Made by a program: the position numbers and the translations under genes
Shown: positions 25,081 to 37,720 of the stretch, in pieces
Layout: every line of letters starts with the position of its first letter
Numbering within the stretch: position 1 is the first letter of the stretch
The notes under the pieces: model-generated
The model's database searches: none
Told to the model about the DNA's origin: nothing
Seen by the model: only the letters and a program-made list of their open reading frames with translations
Source of the DNA: Parapristionchus giblindavisi
Lineage: Eukaryota; Nematoda; Chromadorea; Rhabditida; Diplogasteridae
DNA length: 64,000 nucleotides
Reading direction: 5' to 3'
NCBI GenBank assembly: GCA_943737045.1
Contig: CALSFV010000298.1
Location: 1-64,000 of the forward strand

Positions 25081-26330
25081 TTAATTCGGCTGAAGTGGCC
25101 GTTGTTCAACATGGGAACGTGCAGAATACTCAGAATTTTTTGCTCTTTCGTTTGGTATATGACACGCTGGGTGTAGCAGAAAATTTTTCATTTTAGGTAA
25201 TCTTTTGGTCTTATCAGAGTGAAAGCTACTTTTGTACTTTGGGCATTGTGGAATCAACACAAGGCTACAGTTTGACATGAACTGAAGTGTAGATTATTCA
25301 GAATTTTTTGCTCTTTCACGTGGTATATGCTACGATAAGTTTCGATAAAGCATTGACGTTTCACGAATTCTTTATTGCCAAAAATGCATAATTCAATTTT
25401 GTTAATTCGGCTGAAGTGGCCGTTGTTCAACATGGGAACGTGCAGAATACTCAGAATTTTTTGCTCTTTCGTTTGGTATATGACACGCTGGGTGTAGCAG
25501 AAAATTTTTCATTTTAGGTAATCTTTTGGTCTTATCAGAGTGAAAGCTACTTTTGTACTTTGGGCATTGTGGAATCAACACAAGGCTACAGTTTGACATG
25601 AACTGAAGTATAGATTATTCAGAATTTTTTGCTCTTTCACGTGGTATATGCTACGATAAGTTTCGATAAAGCATTGACGTGTCACGAATTCTTTATTGCC
25701 AAAAATGCATAATTCAATTTTGTTAATTCGGCTGAAGTGGCCGTTGTTCAACATGGGAACGTGCAGAATACTCAGAATTTTTTGCTCTTTCGTTTGGTAT
25801 ATGACACGCTGGGTGTAGCAGAAAATTTTTCATTTTAGGTAATCTTTTGGTCTTATCAGAGTGAAAGCTACTTTTGTACTTTGGGCATTGTGGAATCAAC
25901 ACAAGGCTACAGTTTGACATGAACTGAAGTGTAGATTATTCAGAATTTTTTGCTCTTTCACGTGGTATATGCTACGATAAGTTTCGATAAAGCATTGACG
26001 TTTCACGAATTCTTTATTGCCAAAAATGCATAATTCAATTTTGTTAATTCGGCTGAAGTGGCCGTTGTTCAACATGGGAACGTGCAGAATACTCAGAATT
26101 TTTTGCTCTTTCGTTTGGTATATGACACGCTGGGTGTAGCAGAAAATTTTTCATTTTAGGTAATCTTTTGGTCTTATCAGAGTGAAAGCTACTTTTGTAC
26201 TTTGGGCATTGTGGAATCAACACAAGGCTACAGTTTGACATGAACTGAAGTGTAGATTATTCAGAATTTTTTGCTCTTTCACGTGGTATATGCTACGATA
26301 AGTTTCGATAAAGCATTGACGTTTCACGAA
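25081..26330 (+). repeat. Run of uniform type beta monomers
   Basis: Four consecutive monomers are all type beta (CAGAATAC, GGGTGTAGC, TTTTAGG), whereas elsewhere in family 2 beta normally alternates with alpha. They still differ at GTATAG/GTGTAG and ACGTTTCAC/ACGTGTCAC, so they are not simple copies of one monomer. Confidence 0.8.
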
Positions 26331-29100
26331 TTCTTTATTGCCTAAAATGCATAATTCAATTTTGTTAATTCGGCTGAAGTGGCCGTTGTTCAACATGGGA
26401 ACGTGCAAAATACTCAGAATTTTTTTGCTCTTTCGTTTGGTATATGACACGCTGGGTCTAGCAGAAAATTTTTCATTTCAGGTAATCTTTTGGTCTTATC
26501 AGAGTGAAAGCTACTTTTGTACTTTGGGCATTGTGGAATCAACACAAGATTACAGTTTGACATGAACTGAAGTGTAGATTATTCAGAATTTTTTGCTCTT
26601 TCACGTGGTATATGCTACGTTAAGTTTCGATAAAGCATTGACGTGTCACGAATTCTTTATTGCCAAAAATGCATAATTCAATTTTGTTAATTCGGCTGAA
26701 GTGGCCGTTGTTCAACATGGGAACGTGTATAATACTCAGAATTTTTTGCTCTTTCGTTTGGTATATGACACGCTGGGTCTAGCAGAAAATTTTTCATTTC
26801 AGGTAATCTTTTGGTCTTATCAGAGTGAAAGCTACTTTTGTACTTTGGGCATTGTGGAATCAACACAAGACTACAGTTTGACATGAACTGAAGTGTAGAT
26901 TATTCAGAATTTTTTGCTCTTTCACGTGGTATATGCTACGATAAGTTTCGATAAAGCATTGACGTGTCACGAATTCTTTATTGCCAAAAATGCATAATTC
27001 AATTTTGTTAATTCGGCTGAAGTGGCCGTTGTTCAACATGGGAACGTGCAAAATACTCAGAATTTTTGCTCTTTCGTTTGGTATATGACACGCTGGGTCT
27101 AGCAGAAAATTTTTCATTTCAGGTAATCTTTTGGTCTTATCAGAGTGAAAGCTACTTTTGTACTTTGGGCATTGTGGAATCAACACAAGATTACAGTTTG
27201 ACATGAACTGAAGTGTAGATTATTCAGAATTTTTTGCTCTTTCACGTGGTATATGCTACGTTAAGTTTCGATAAAGCATTGACGTGTCACGAATTCTTTA
27301 TTGCCAAAAATGCATAATTCAATTTTGTTAATTCGGCTGAAGTGGCCGTTGTTCAACATGGGAACGTGTATAATACTCAGAATTTTTTGCTCTTTCGTTT
27401 GGTATATGACACGCTGGGTCTAGCAGAAAATTTTCATTTCAGGTAATCTTTTGGTCTTATCAGAGTGAAAGCTACTTTTGTACTTTGGGCATTGTGGAAT
27501 CAACACAAGACTACAGTTTGACATGAACTGAAGTGTAGATTATTCAGAATTTTTTGCTCTTTCACGTGGTATATGCTACGATAAGTTTCGATAAAGCATT
27601 GACGTGTCACGAATTCTTTATTGCCAAAAATGCATAATTCAATTTTGTTAATTCGGCTGAAGTGGCCGTTGTTCAACATGGGAACGTGTATAATACTCAG
27701 AATTTTTTGCTCTTTCGTTTGGTATATGACACGCTGGGTCTAGCAGAAAATTTTTCATTTCAGGTAATCTTTTGGTCTTATCAGAGTGAAAGCTACTTTT
27801 GTACTTTGGGCATTGTGGAATCAACACAAGACTACAGTTTGACATGAACTGAAGTGTAGATTATTCAGAATTTTTTGCTCTTTCACGTGGTATATGCTAC
27901 GATAAGTTTCGATAAAGCATTGACGTGTCACGAATTCTTTATTGCCAAAAATGCATAATTCAATTTTGTTAATTCGGCTGAAGTGGCCGTTGTTCAACAT
28001 GGGAACGTGCAAAATACTCAGAATTTTTGCTCTTTCGTTTGGTATATGACACGCTGGGTCTAGCAGAAAATTTTTCATTTCAGGTAATCTTTTGGTCTTA
28101 TCAGAGTGAAAGCTACTTTTGTACTTTGGGCATTGTGGAATCAACACAAGATTACAGTTTGACATGAACTGAAGTGTAGATTATTCAGAATTTTTTGCTC
28201 TTTCACGTGGTATATGCTACGTTAAGTTTCGATAAAGCATTGACGTGTCACGAATTCTTTATTGCCAAAAATGCATAATTCAATTTTGTTAATTCGGCTG
28301 AAGTGGCCGTTGTTCAACATGGGAACGTGTATAATACTCAGAATTTTTTGCTCTTTCGTTTGGTATATGACACGCTGGGTCTAGCAGAAAATTTTTCATT
28401 TCAGGTAATCTTTTGGTCTTATCAGAGTGAAAGCTACTTTTGTACTTTGGGCATTGTGGAATCAACACAAGACTACAGTTTGACATGAACTGAAGTGTAG
28501 ATTATTCAGAATTTTTTGCTCTTTCACGTGGTATATGCTACGATAAGTTTCGATAAAGCATTGACGTGTCACGAATTCTTTATTGCCAAAAATGCATAAT
28601 TCAATTTTGTTAATTCGGCTGAAGTGGCCGTTGTTCAACATGGGAACGTGCAAAATACTCAGAATTTTTGCTCTTTCGTTTGGTATATGACACGCTGGGT
28701 CTAGCAGAAAATTTTTCATTTCAGGTAGTCTTTTGGTCTTATCAGAGTGAAAGCTACTTTTGTACTTTGGGCATTGTGGAATCAACACAAGACTACAGTT
28801 TGACATGAACTGAAGTGTAGATTATTCAGAATTGTTTGCTCTTTCACGTGGTATATGCTATGATAAGTTTCGATAAAGCATTGACGTGTCACGAATTCTT
28901 TATTGCCAAAAATGCATAATTCAATTTTGTTAATTCGGCTGAAGTGGCCGTTGTTCAACATGGGAACGTGCAAAATACTCAGAATTTTTTGCTCTTTCGT
29001 TTGGTATATGACACGCTGGGTCTAGCAGAAAATTTTTCATTTCAGGTAATCTTTTGGTCTTATCAGAGTGAAAGCTACTTTTGTACTTTGGGCATTGTGG
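26331..29100 (+). repeat. Higher-order units of 961 and 641 bp
   Basis: A set of variants (AAGATTACAG, CTACGTTAAG, CGTGTATAATAC, five-T run) recurs with an offset of 961 bp between about 26.69-27.3 and 27.65-28.2 kb, and then 641 bp to about 28.3-28.8 kb. Offsets just under 963 and 642 come from one-base losses in T-runs, including AAAATTTTCAT near 27,430. The 28.3-29.1 kb part resembles 23.8-24.6 kb. Confidence 0.8.
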
Positions 29101-31028
29101 AATCAACACAAGGCTACAGTTTGACATGAACTGAAGTGTAGATTATTCAGAATTTTTTGCTCTTTCACGTGGTATATGCTACGATAAGTTTCGATAAAGC
29201 ATTGACGTGTCACGAATTCTTTATTGCCAAAAATGCATAATTCAATTTTGTTAATTCGGCTGAAGTGGCCGTTGTTCAACATGGGAACGTGCAAAATACT
29301 CAGAATTTTTTGCTCTTTCGTTTGGTATATGACACGCTGGGTCTAGCAGAAAATTTTTCATTTCAGGTAATCTTTTGGTCTTATCAGAGTGAAAGCTACT
29401 TTTGTACTTTGGGCATTGTGGAATCAACACAAGGCTACAGTTTGACATGAATTGAAGTGTAGATTATTCAGAATTTTTTGCTCTTTCACGTGGTATATGC
29501 TACGATAAGTTTCGATAAAGCATTGACGTGTCACGAATTCTTTATTGCCAAAAATGCATAATTCAATTTTGTTAATTCGGCTGAAGTGGCCGTTGTTCAA
29601 CATGGGAACGTGCAGATTACTCAGAATTTTTTGCTCTTTCGTTTGGTATATGACACGCTGGGTGTAGCAAAAAATTTTTCATTTTAGGTAATCTTTTGGT
29701 CTTATCAGAGTGAAAGCTACTTTTGTACTTTGGGCATTGTGGAATCAACACAAGGCTACAGTTTGACATGAACTGAAGTGTAGATTATTCAGAATTTTTT
29801 GCTCTTTCACGTGGTATATGCTACGATAAGTTTCGATAAAGCATTGACGTTTCACGAATTCTTTATTGCCAAAAATGCATAATTCAATTTTGTTAATTCG
29901 GCTGAAGTGGCCGTTGTTCAACATGGGAACGTGCAGAATACTCAGAATTTTTTGCTCTTTCGTTTGGTATATGACACGCTGGGTGTAGCAGAAAATTTTT
30001 CATTTTAGGTAATCTTTTGGTCTTATCAGAGTGAAAGCTACTTTTGTACTTTGGGCATTGTGGAATCAACACAAGGCTACAGTTTGACATGAACTGAAGT
30101 GTAGATTATTCAGAATTTTTTGCTCTTTCACGTGGTATATGCTACGATAAGTTTCGATAAAGCATTGACGTTTCACGAATTCTTTATTGCCAAAAATGCA
30201 TAATTCAATTTTGTTAATTCGGCTGAAGTGGCCGTTGTTCAACATGGGAACGTGCAAAATACTCAGAATTTTTTGCTCTTTCGTTTGGTATATGACACGC
30301 TGGGTCTAGCAGAAAATTTTTCATTTCAGGTAGTCTTTTGGTCTTATCAGAGTGAAAGCTACTTTTGTACTTTGGGCATTGTGGAATCAACACAAGGCTA
30401 CAGTTTGACATGAATTGAAGTGTAGATTATTCAGAATTTTTTGCTCTTTCACGTGGTATATGCTACGATAAGTTTCGATAAAGCATTGACGTGTCACGAA
30501 TTCTTTATTGCCAAAAATGCATAATTCAATTTTGTTAATTCGGCTGAAGTGGCCGTTGTTCAACATGGGAACGTGCAGAATACTCAGAATTTTTTGCTCT
30601 TTCGTTTGGTATATGACACGCTGGGTGTAGCAGAAAATTTTTCATTTTAGGTAATCTTTTGGTCTTATCAGAGTGAAAGCTACTTTTGTACTTTGGGCAT
30701 TGTGGAATCAACACAAGGCTACAGTTTGACATGAACTGAAGTGTAGATTATTCAGAATTTTTTGCTCTTTCACGTGGTATATGCTACGATAAGTTTCGAT
30801 AAAGCATTGACGTTTCACGAATTCTTTATTGCCAAAAATGCATAATTCAATTTTGTTAATTCGGCTGAAGTGGCCGTTGTTCAACATGGGAACGTGCAAA
30901 ATACTCAGAATTTTTTGCTCTTTCGTTTGGTATATGACACGCTGGGTCTAGCAGAAAATTTTTCATTTCAGGTAGTCTTTTGGTCTTATCAGAGTGAAAG
31001 CTACTTTTGTACTTTGGGCATTGTGGAA
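29101..31028 (+). repeat. Family 2 block with 642-bp dimers and AATTGAAG copies
   Basis: Alternating alpha/beta dimers return (29.9-30.5 matches 30.5-31.0 kb at offset 642). Several copies carry ACATGAATTGAAG for ACATGAACTGAAG, a variant also abundant next to the transposon. The copy near 29.61 kb has private changes GCAGATTACTC and GTAGCAAAAAA. Confidence 0.8.
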
Positions 31029-34000
31029 TCAACACAAGGCTACAGTTTGACATGAACTGAAGTATAGATTATTCAGAATTTTTTGCTCTTTCACGTGGTA
31101 TATGCTACGATAAGTTTCGATAAAGCATTGACGTGTCACGAATTCTTTATTGCCAAAAATGCATAATTCAATTTTGTTAATTCGGCTGAAGTGGCCGTTG
31201 TTCAACATGGGAACGTGCAAAATACTCAGAATTTTTTGCTCTTTCGTTTGGTATATGACACGCTGGGTCTAGCAGAAAATTTTTCATTTCAGGTAATCTT
31301 TTGGTCTTATCAGAGTGAAAGCTACTTTTGTACTTTGGGCATTGTGGAATCAACACAAGACTGCAGTTTGACATGAACTGAAGTGTAGATTATTCAGAAT
31401 TTTTTGCTCTTTCACGTGGTATATGCTACGACAATTTTCGATAAAGCATTGACGTGTCACGAATTCTTTATTGCCAAAAATGCATAATTCAATTTTGTTA
31501 ATTCGGCTGAAGTGGCCGTTGTTCAACATGGGAACGTGCAAAATACTCAGAATTTTTTGCTCTTTCGTTTGGTATATGACACGCTGGGTCTAGCAGAAAA
31601 TTTTTCATTTCAGGTAATCTTTTGGTCTTATCAGAGTGAAAGCTACTTTTGTACTTTGGGCATTGTGGAATCAACACAAGGCTACAGTTTGACATGAACT
31701 GAAGTGTAGATTATTCAGAATTTTTTGCTCTTTCACGTGGTATATGCTACGATAAGTTTCGATAAAGCATTGACGTTTCACGAATTCTTTATTGCCAAAA
31801 ATGCATAATTCAATTTTGTTAATTCGGCTGAAGTGGCCGTTGTTCAACATGGGAACGTGCAAGATACTCAGAATTTTTTGCTCTTTCGTTTGGTATATGA
31901 CACGCTGGGTCTAGCAGAAAATTTTTCATTTCAGGTAGTCTTTTGGTCTTATCAGAGTGAAAGCTACTTTTGTACTTTGGGCATTGTGGAATCAACACAA
32001 GGCTACAGTTTGACATGAACTGAAGTATAGATTATTCAGAATTTTTTGCTCTTTCACGTGGTATATGCTACGATAAGTTTCGATAAAGCATTGACGTGTC
32101 ACGAATTCTTTATTGCCAAAAATGCATAATTCAATTTTGTTAATTCGGCTGAAGTGGCCGTTGTTCAACATGGGAACGTGCAAAATACTCAGAATTTTTT
32201 GCTCTTTCGTTTGGTATATGACACGCTGGGTCTAGCAGAAAATTTTTCATTTCAGGTAATCTTTTGGTCTTATCAGAGTGAAAGCTACTTTTGTACTTTG
32301 GGCATTGTGGAATCAACACAAGACTGCAGTTTGACATGAACTGAAGTGTAGATTATTCAGAATTTTTTGCTCTTTCACGTGGTATATGCTACGATAATTT
32401 TCGATAAAGCATTGACGTGTCACGAATTCTTTATTGCCAAAAATGCATAATTCAATTTTGTTAATTCGGCTGAAGTGGCCGTTGTTCAACATGGGAACGT
32501 GCAAAATACTCAGAATTTTTTGCTCTTTCGTTTGGTATATGACACGCTGGGTCTAGCAGAAAATTTTTCATTTCAGGTAATCTTTTGGTCTTATCAGAGT
32601 GAAAGCTACTTTTGTACTTTGGGCATTGTGGAATCAACGCAAGACTGCAGTTTGACATGAACTGAAGTGTAGATTATTCAGAATTTTTTGCTCTTTCACG
32701 TGGTATATGCTACGATAAGTTTCGATAAAGCATTGACGTGTCACGAATTCTTTATTGCCAAAAATGCATAATTCAATTTTGTTAATTCGGCTGAAGTGGC
32801 CGTTGTTCAACATGGGAACGTGCAGAATACTCAGAATTTTTTGCTCTTTCGTTTGGTATATGACACGCTGGGTGTAGCAGAAAATTTTTCATTTTAGGTA
32901 ATCTTTTGGTCTTATCAGAGTGAAAGCTACTTTTGTACTTTGGGCATTGTGGAATCAACACAAGGCTACAGTTTGACATGAACTGAAGTGTAGATTATTC
33001 AGAATTTTTTGCTCTTTCACGTGGTATATGCTACGATAAGTTTCGATAAAGCATTGACGTTTCACGAATTCTTTATTGCCAAAAATGCATAATTCAATTT
33101 TGTTAATTCGGCTGAAGTGGCCGTTGTTCAACATGGGAACGTGCAAAATACTCAGAATTTTTTGCTCTTTCGTTTGGTATATGACACGCTGGGTCTAGCA
33201 GAAAATTTTTCATTTCAGGTAGTCTTTTGGTCTTATCAGAGTGAAAGCTACTTTTGTACTTTGGGCATTGTGGAATCAACACAAGGCTACAGTTTGACAT
33301 GAACTGAAGTATAGATTATTCAGAATTTTTTGCTCTTTCACGTGGTATATGCTACGATAAGTTTCGATAAAGCATTGACGTGTCACGAATTCTTTATTGC
33401 CAAAAATGCATAATTCAATTTTGTTAATTCGGCTGAAGTGGCCGTTGTTCAACATGGGAACGTGCAAAATACTCAGAATTTTTTGCTCTTTCGTTTGGTA
33501 TATGACACGCTGGGTCTAGCAGAAAATTTTTCATTTCAGGTAATCTTTTGGTCTTATCAGAGTGAAAGCTACTTTTGTACTTTGGGCATTGTGGAATCAA
33601 CACAAGACTGCAGTTTGACATGAACTGAAGTGTAGATTATTCAGAATTTTTTGCTCTTTCACGTGGTATATGCTACGATAATTTTCGATAAAGCATTGAC
33701 GTGTCACGAATTCTTTATTGCCAAAAATGCATAATTCAATTTTGTTAATTCGGCTGAAGTGGCCGTTGTTCAACATGGGAACGTGCAAAATACTCAGAAT
33801 TTTTTGCTCTTTCGTTTGGTATATGACACGCTGGGTCTAGCAGAAAATTTTTCATTTCAGGTAATCTTTTGGTCTTATCAGAGTGAAAGCTACTTTTGTA
33901 CTTTGGGCATTGTGGAATCAACACAAGACTGCAGTTTGACATGAACTGAAGTGTAGATTATTCAGAATTTTTTGCTCTTTCACGTGGTATATGCTACGAT

Positions 34001-34350
34001 AAGTTTCGATAAAGCATTGACGTGTCACGAATTCTTTATTGCCAAAAATGCATAATTCAATTTTGTTAATTCGGCTGAAGTGGCCGTTGTTCAACATGGG
34101 AACGTGCAGAATACTCAGAATTTTTTGCTCTTTCGTTTGGTATATGACACGCTGGGTGTAGCAGAAAATTTTTCATTTTAGGTAATCTTTTGGTCTTATC
34201 AGAGTGAAAGCTACTTTTGTACTTTGGGCATTGTGGAATCAACACAAGGCTACAGTTTGACATGAACTGAAGTGTAGATTATTCAGAATTTTTTGCTCTT
34301 TCACGTGGTATATGCTACGATAAGTTTCGATAAAGCATTGACGTTTCACG
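31029..34350 (+). repeat. Higher-order units of 963 and 1,284 bp with CTGCAG variant
   Basis: Copies with AAGACTGCAGTTT create a PstI site and occur near 31,361, 32,324, 32,645, 33,608 and 33,929. The copy order matches first at an offset of 963 bp (31.03 to 31.99 kb) and then at 1,284 bp (32.0-33.25 against 33.28-34.4 kb). A linked variant, CGATAATTTTCG or CGACAATTTTCG, is found only in this block. Confidence 0.82.
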
Positions 34351-36830
34351 AATTCTTTATTGCCAAAAATGCATAATTCAATTTTGTTAATTCGGCTGAA
34401 GTGGCCGTTGTTCAACATGGGAACGTGCAAAATACTCAGAATTTTTTTGCTCTTTCGTTTGGTATATGACACGCTGGGTCTAGCAGAAAATTTTTCATTT
34501 CAGGTAATCTTTTGGTCTTATCAGAGTGAAAGCTACTTTTGTACTTTGGGCATTGTGGAATCAACACAAGATTACAGTTTGACATGAACTGAAGTGTAGA
34601 TTATTCAGAATTTTTTGCTCTTTCACGTGGTATATGCTACGTTAAGTTTCGATAAAGCATTGACGTGTCACGAATTCTTTATTGCCAAAAATGCATAATT
34701 CAATTTTGTTAATTCGGCTGAAGTGGCCGTTGTTCAACATGGGAACGTGCATAATACTCAGAATTTTTTGCTCTTTCGTTTGGTATATGACACGCTGGGT
34801 CTAGCAGAAAATTTTTCATTTCAGGTAATCTTTTGGTCTTATCAGAGTGAAAGCTACTTTTGTACTTTGGGCATTGTGGAATCAACACAAGACTACAGTT
34901 TGACATGAACTGAAGTGTAGATTATTCAGAATTTTTTGCTCTTTCACGTGGTATATGCTACGATAAGTTTCGATAAAGCATTGACGTGTCACGAATTCTT
35001 TATTGCCAAAAATGCATAATTCAATTTTGTTAATTCGGCTGAAGTGGCCGTTGTTCAACATGGGAACGTGCAAAATACTCAGAATTTTTGCTCTTTCGTT
35101 TGGTATATGACACGCTGGGTCTAGCAGAAAATTTTTCATTTCAGGTAGTCTTTTGGTCTTATCAGAGTGAAAGCTACTTTTGTACTTTGGGCATTGTGGA
35201 ATCAACACAAGACTACAGTTTGACATGAACTGAAGTGTAGATTATTCAGAATTGTTTGCTCTTTCACGTGGTATATGCTACGATAAGTTTCGATAAAGCA
35301 TTGACGTGTCACGAATTCTTTATTGCCAAAAATGCATAATTCAATTTTGTTAATTCGGCTGAAGTGGCCGTTGTTCAACATGGGAACGTGCAAAATACTC
35401 AGAATTTTTTGCTCTTTCGTTTGGTATATGACACGCTGGGTCTAGCAGAAAATTTTTCATTTCAGGTAATCTTTTGGTCTTATCAGAGTGAAAGCTACTT
35501 TTGTACTTTGGGCATTGTGGAATCAACACAAGGCTACAGTTTGACATGAACTGAAGTGTAGATTATTCAGAATTTTTTGCTCTTTCACGTGGTATATGCT
35601 ACGATAAGTTTCGATAAAGCATTGACGTTTCACGAATTCTTTATTGCCAAAAATGCATAATTCAATTTTGTTAATTCGGCTGAAGTGGCCGTTGTTCAAC
35701 ATGGGAACGTGCAAAATACTCAGAATTTTTTTGCTCTTTCGTTTGGTATATGACACGCTGGGTCTAGCAGAAAATTTTTCATTTCAGGTAATCTTTTGGT
35801 CTTATCAGAGTGAAAGCTACTTTTGTACTTTGGGCATTGTGGAATCAACACAAGATTACAGTTTGACATGAACTGAAGTGTAGATTATTCAGAATTTTTT
35901 GCTCTTTCACGTGGTATATGCTACGTTAAGTTTCGATAAAGCATTGACGTGTCACGAATTCTTTATTGCCAAAAATGCATAATTCAATTTTGTTAATTCG
36001 GCTGAAGTGGCCGTTGTTCAACATGGGAACGTGCATAATACTCAGAATTTTTTGCTCTTTCGTTTGGTATATGACACGCTGGGTCTAGCAGAAAATTTTT
36101 CATTTCAGGTAATCTTTTGGTCTTATCAGAGTGAAAGCTACTTTTGTACTTTGGGCATTGTGGAATCAACACAAGACTACAGTTTGACATGAACTGAAGT
36201 GTAGATTATTCAGAATTTTTTGCTCTTTCACGTGGTATATGCTACGATAAGTTTCGATAAAGCATTGACGTGTCACGAATTCTTTATTGCCAAAAATGCA
36301 TAATTCAATTTTGTTAATTCGGCTGAAGTGGCCGTTGTTCAACATGGGAACGTGCAAAATACTCAGAATTTTTGCTCTTTCGTTTGGTATATGACACGCT
36401 GGGTCTAGCAGAAAATTTTTCATTTCAGGTAGTCTTTTGGTCTTATCAGAGTGAAAGCTACTTTTGTACTTTGGGCATTGTGGAATCAACACAAGACTAC
36501 AGTTTGACATGAACTGAAGTGTAGATTATTCAGAATTGTTTGCTCTTTCACGTGGTATATGCTACGATAAGTTTCGATAAAGCATTGACGTGTCACGAAT
36601 TCTTTATTGCCAAAAATGCATAATTCAATTTTGTTAATTCGGCTGAAGTGGCCGTTGTTCAACATGGGAACGTGCAAAATACTCAGAATTTTTTGCTCTT
36701 TCGTTTGGTATATGACACGCTGGGTCTAGCAGAAAATTTTTCATTTCAGGTAATCTTTTGGTCTTATCAGAGTGAAAGCTACTTTTGTACTTTGGGCATT
36801 GTGGAATCAACACAAGGCTACAGTTTGACA
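34240..36830 (+). repeat. Tandem duplication with 1,284-bp offset
   Basis: Four-monomer unit containing, in order, a seven-T copy with AAGATTACAG, a GCATAATAC copy, a five-T/GGTAGTC copy and a GAATTGTTTGC copy. It is present at about 34.24-35.5 kb and again at 35.52-36.8 kb. All variants I compared agree at the same offset. Confidence 0.85.
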
Positions 36831-37324
36831 TGAATTGAAGTGTAGATTATTCAGAATTTTTTGCTCTTTCACGTGGTATATGCTACGATAAGTTTCGATA
36901 AAGCATTGACGTGTCACGAATTCTTTATTGCCAAAAATGCATAATTCAATTTTGTTAATTCGGCTGAAGTGGCCGTTGTTCAACATGGGAACGTGCAAAA
37001 TACTCAGAATTTTTTGCTCTTTCGTTTGGTATATGACACGCTGGGTCTAGCAGAAAATTTTTCATTTCAGGTAATCTTTTGGTCTTATCAGAGTGAAAGC
37101 TACTTTTGTACTTTGGGCATTGTGGAATCAACACAAGGCTACAGTTTGACATGAATTGAAGTGTAGATTATTCAGAATTTTTTGCTCTTTCACGTGGTAT
37201 ATGCTACGATAAGTTTCGATAAAGCATTGACGTGTCACGAATTCTTTATTGCCAAAAATGCATAATTCAATTTTGTTAATTCGGCTGAAGTGGCCGTTGT
37301 TCAACATGGGAACGTGCAAAATAC

Positions 37325-37327
37325 TCA
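37325..37327 (+). repeat. Target-site duplication, left (TCA)
   Basis: The satellite normally reads ACTCAGAATTT. Here it reads ACTCA, then the transposon, then TCAGAATTT. Removing the element and one TCA restores an intact monomer, so TCA is a 3-bp target duplication. Confidence 0.93.
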
Positions 37328-37476
37328 CTAGGGAATGGTTCGTAAAGGGTACGAAATTACGGTGAGTGACTACCATGGCGATAATAAGCATGGCCGACTT
37401 AGTAAGAATCAACTTTCAAAGTCTGCTATTTATCGATTTTGAAAAACCCGGCGCATTTACGTCGCACGGCTGAAAA

Positions 37477-37516
37477 TGATTGTCCCACCCTTCAATGGGG
37501 AAGGGAGGGACAATCA
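37477..37516 (+). repeat. Hairpin inside the left TIR
   Basis: Outer arms TGATTGTCCC and GGGACAATCA pair over 10 bases; after one A-A mismatch, CCCTTC pairs with GAAGGG around the 6-base loop AATGGG. It could be a protein-binding subterminal palindrome or the relic of a nested element; function unknown. Confidence 0.85.
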
Positions 37517-37550
37517 CTTTCAAAGACGGAAGAGTGAACTCTCTATCCTA

Positions 37551-37621
37551 ACCGAGCTGCGGTATAGTGGTAAGTGCGCGTGGTCATTACTTTTTGCACA
37601 TGAGTTCGATTCCACCGAGAA
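37551..37621 (+). other. tRNA-like segment with A-box and B-box, left TIR
   Basis: GGTATAGTGGTAAG at 37,561 resembles a tRNA D-arm/A-box, and GAGTTCGATTCC at 37,602 matches the T-loop/B-box. The distance from the GG of the D-loop (37,569) to the G before TTC (37,604) is 35 bases, as in a real tRNA between positions 18 and 53. However, D-stem, T-stem and acceptor pairs do not form, so this is not a working tRNA. It could be a tRNA-derived SINE fragment or a pol III promoter carried by the element. Confidence 0.5.
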
Positions 37622-37720
37622 CATTTTATGACTGTGTAATAATTTAACAATGAATGCGGATGTTTCAATGGAAATAAAGTCCACAATTTCTATTTATTTC
37701 GGTTTTTGCTACTTTTTTCG

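Larger units (their letters stand above)
1..37327 (+). repeat. 321-bp satellite array, left part
   Basis: About 116 head-to-tail copies of a 321-bp AT-rich monomer, all in the same orientation. The period is directly visible: the sequence starting at position 1 recurs at 322, 643, 964 and so on, interrupted only by small indels. Most copies differ by a few substitutions, and the variants are shared in ordered patterns, which is the mark of unequal exchange and homogenisation. No gene of any kind is seen in this stretch. Open frames of 61-65 codons recur at the same place in each monomer and end at the same stops; they reflect 321 being a multiple of three. This is a classical eukaryotic satellite; a centromeric or pericentromeric location is inferred from array size and higher-order structure, not shown. 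Confidence 0.98.
37328..37720 (+). repeat. Left terminal inverted repeat (393 bp)
   Basis: Pairs base for base with 38,316-38,708 on the opposite strand, with no indel. The only differences are at 37,549 (T for C), 37,560 (C for T) and 37,569 (G for T). All three lie within 21 bases, inside or next to the tRNA-like segment. The repeat stops sharply after CTTTTTTCG. It contains a 40-base hairpin and an A-box/B-box pair. A full-length single strand could fold into a nearly perfect 393-bp stem. Confidence 0.95.

Noticed and set aside
37128..37412. 94-codon minus-strand frame across the left transposon border
   Set aside because: It is a chance fusion of TIR sequence with the satellite frame.
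37551..37621. Functional tRNA gene
   Set aside because: A-box, B-box and their spacing are tRNA-like, but acceptor, D- and T-stems do not pair.
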